A stretch of 64,000 nucleotides of DNA, taken from Candidatus Accumulibacter regalis (lineage in GTDB: Bacteria > Pseudomonadota > Gammaproteobacteria > Burkholderiales > Rhodocyclaceae). Under the pieces are notes generated by a model. That model saw only the letters and a program-made list of their open reading frames with translations. It did no database searches and was not told where the DNA came from. The stretch covers positions 1-64,000 of the forward strand of contig JEMY01000050.1 of NCBI GenBank assembly GCA_000585075.1, in the 5' to 3' direction. Shown in pieces: positions 63,909 through 64,000 of this stretch (positions are counted from its first letter, which is position 1; each line of letters opens with the position of its first letter). The position numbers were made by a program, and so were the translations under genes.

Positions 63909-64000
63909 TCGACGCGCGCTGATCGGCACTGCCTGCGGGCCGGGTGCTCGCCACTTCGGCCAACGCTCGCTCAGCGCCAGCCCCGCATCAGCGCGACGCC
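63909..64000. other. window end
   Basis: Past the last stop codon the remaining 92 bases show no terminator. A minus-strand frame ending GVALMRGWR with TGA at 63971-63973 could be the end of a convergent gene lying beyond the window, but ten codons are too few to tell. Confidence 0.25.

Overview
The window is ordinary, gene-dense chromosome of a high-GC Gram-negative bacterium, almost certainly a betaproteobacterium of the Rhodocyclales. It resembles the 'Candidatus Accumulibacter'/Dechloromonas type. This is inferred from gene content: glnA-ntrBC with sigma-54 control, pilMNOPQ next to aroKB, WaaG/WaaP lipopolysaccharide core genes, a PEP-CTERM exported protein, a single-chain PntA and a glk-glgP-glgB-glgX glycogen cluster. 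No lineage marker such as rRNA is present. I found no CRISPR array, IS element, phage gene, toxin-antitoxin pair or clear pseudogene.

Layout. 0-6.5 kb: start of a c-type cytochrome gene, a DUF389 membrane protein with an SH3 lipoprotein, a 2TM potassium channel with two RCK regions, tRNA-Phe and a PEP-CTERM protein. 6.5-12 kb: an unusual membrane sensor/exonuclease fusion, then glmU-glmS (UDP-GlcNAc supply). 12-25.5 kb: gltBD (glutamate synthase), then on the other strand pntAB (transhydrogenase) and a CBS-domain gene, then aroK-aroB-dgt. 25.5-33 kb: pilMNOPQ (type IV pilus alignment complex and secretin) with divergent mrcA. 33-40 kb: msbA facing an lpxL-waaG-waaP-kinase-kinase operon for lipid A and inner core. 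40-45.6 kb: metK, an HD-GYP protein, an SPFH/SHOCT protein, coaX-birA. 45.6-50.6 kb: glnA-DUF4124-ntrB-ntrC with a well-formed nitrogen-regulated promoter. 50.6-55 kb: rhodanese, nadA, an ArsC-like protein, an Hsp33 variant and a FAD-linked oxidase. 55-64 kb: glk-glgP-glgB-glgX followed by an exported FG-GAP/VCBS-like protein.

How the parts fit. Nitrogen assimilation is represented by both halves of the GS-GOGAT cycle (glnA; gltBD) and its regulators. NADPH for GOGAT can come from PntAB next door. Envelope construction is a second theme: GlmSU precursors, PBP1a, MsbA, LpxL, WaaG, WaaP and three extra kinase-like domains, and the PilMNOPQ system. Glycogen turnover is the third: phosphorylase, branching and debranching enzymes and glucokinase in one tight, overlapping cluster.

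The points most worth a second look are non-coding or domain-level: the pseudokinase-exonuclease fusion, overlapping divergent promoters plus an SD-blocking hairpin at metK, a structured leader with a terminator-like hairpin before pntA, palindromes at the gltB and CBS-gene promoters, a textbook pair of NtrC sites at glnA, a tandem two-kinase LPS protein, and an Hsp33 missing two of four zinc cysteines.
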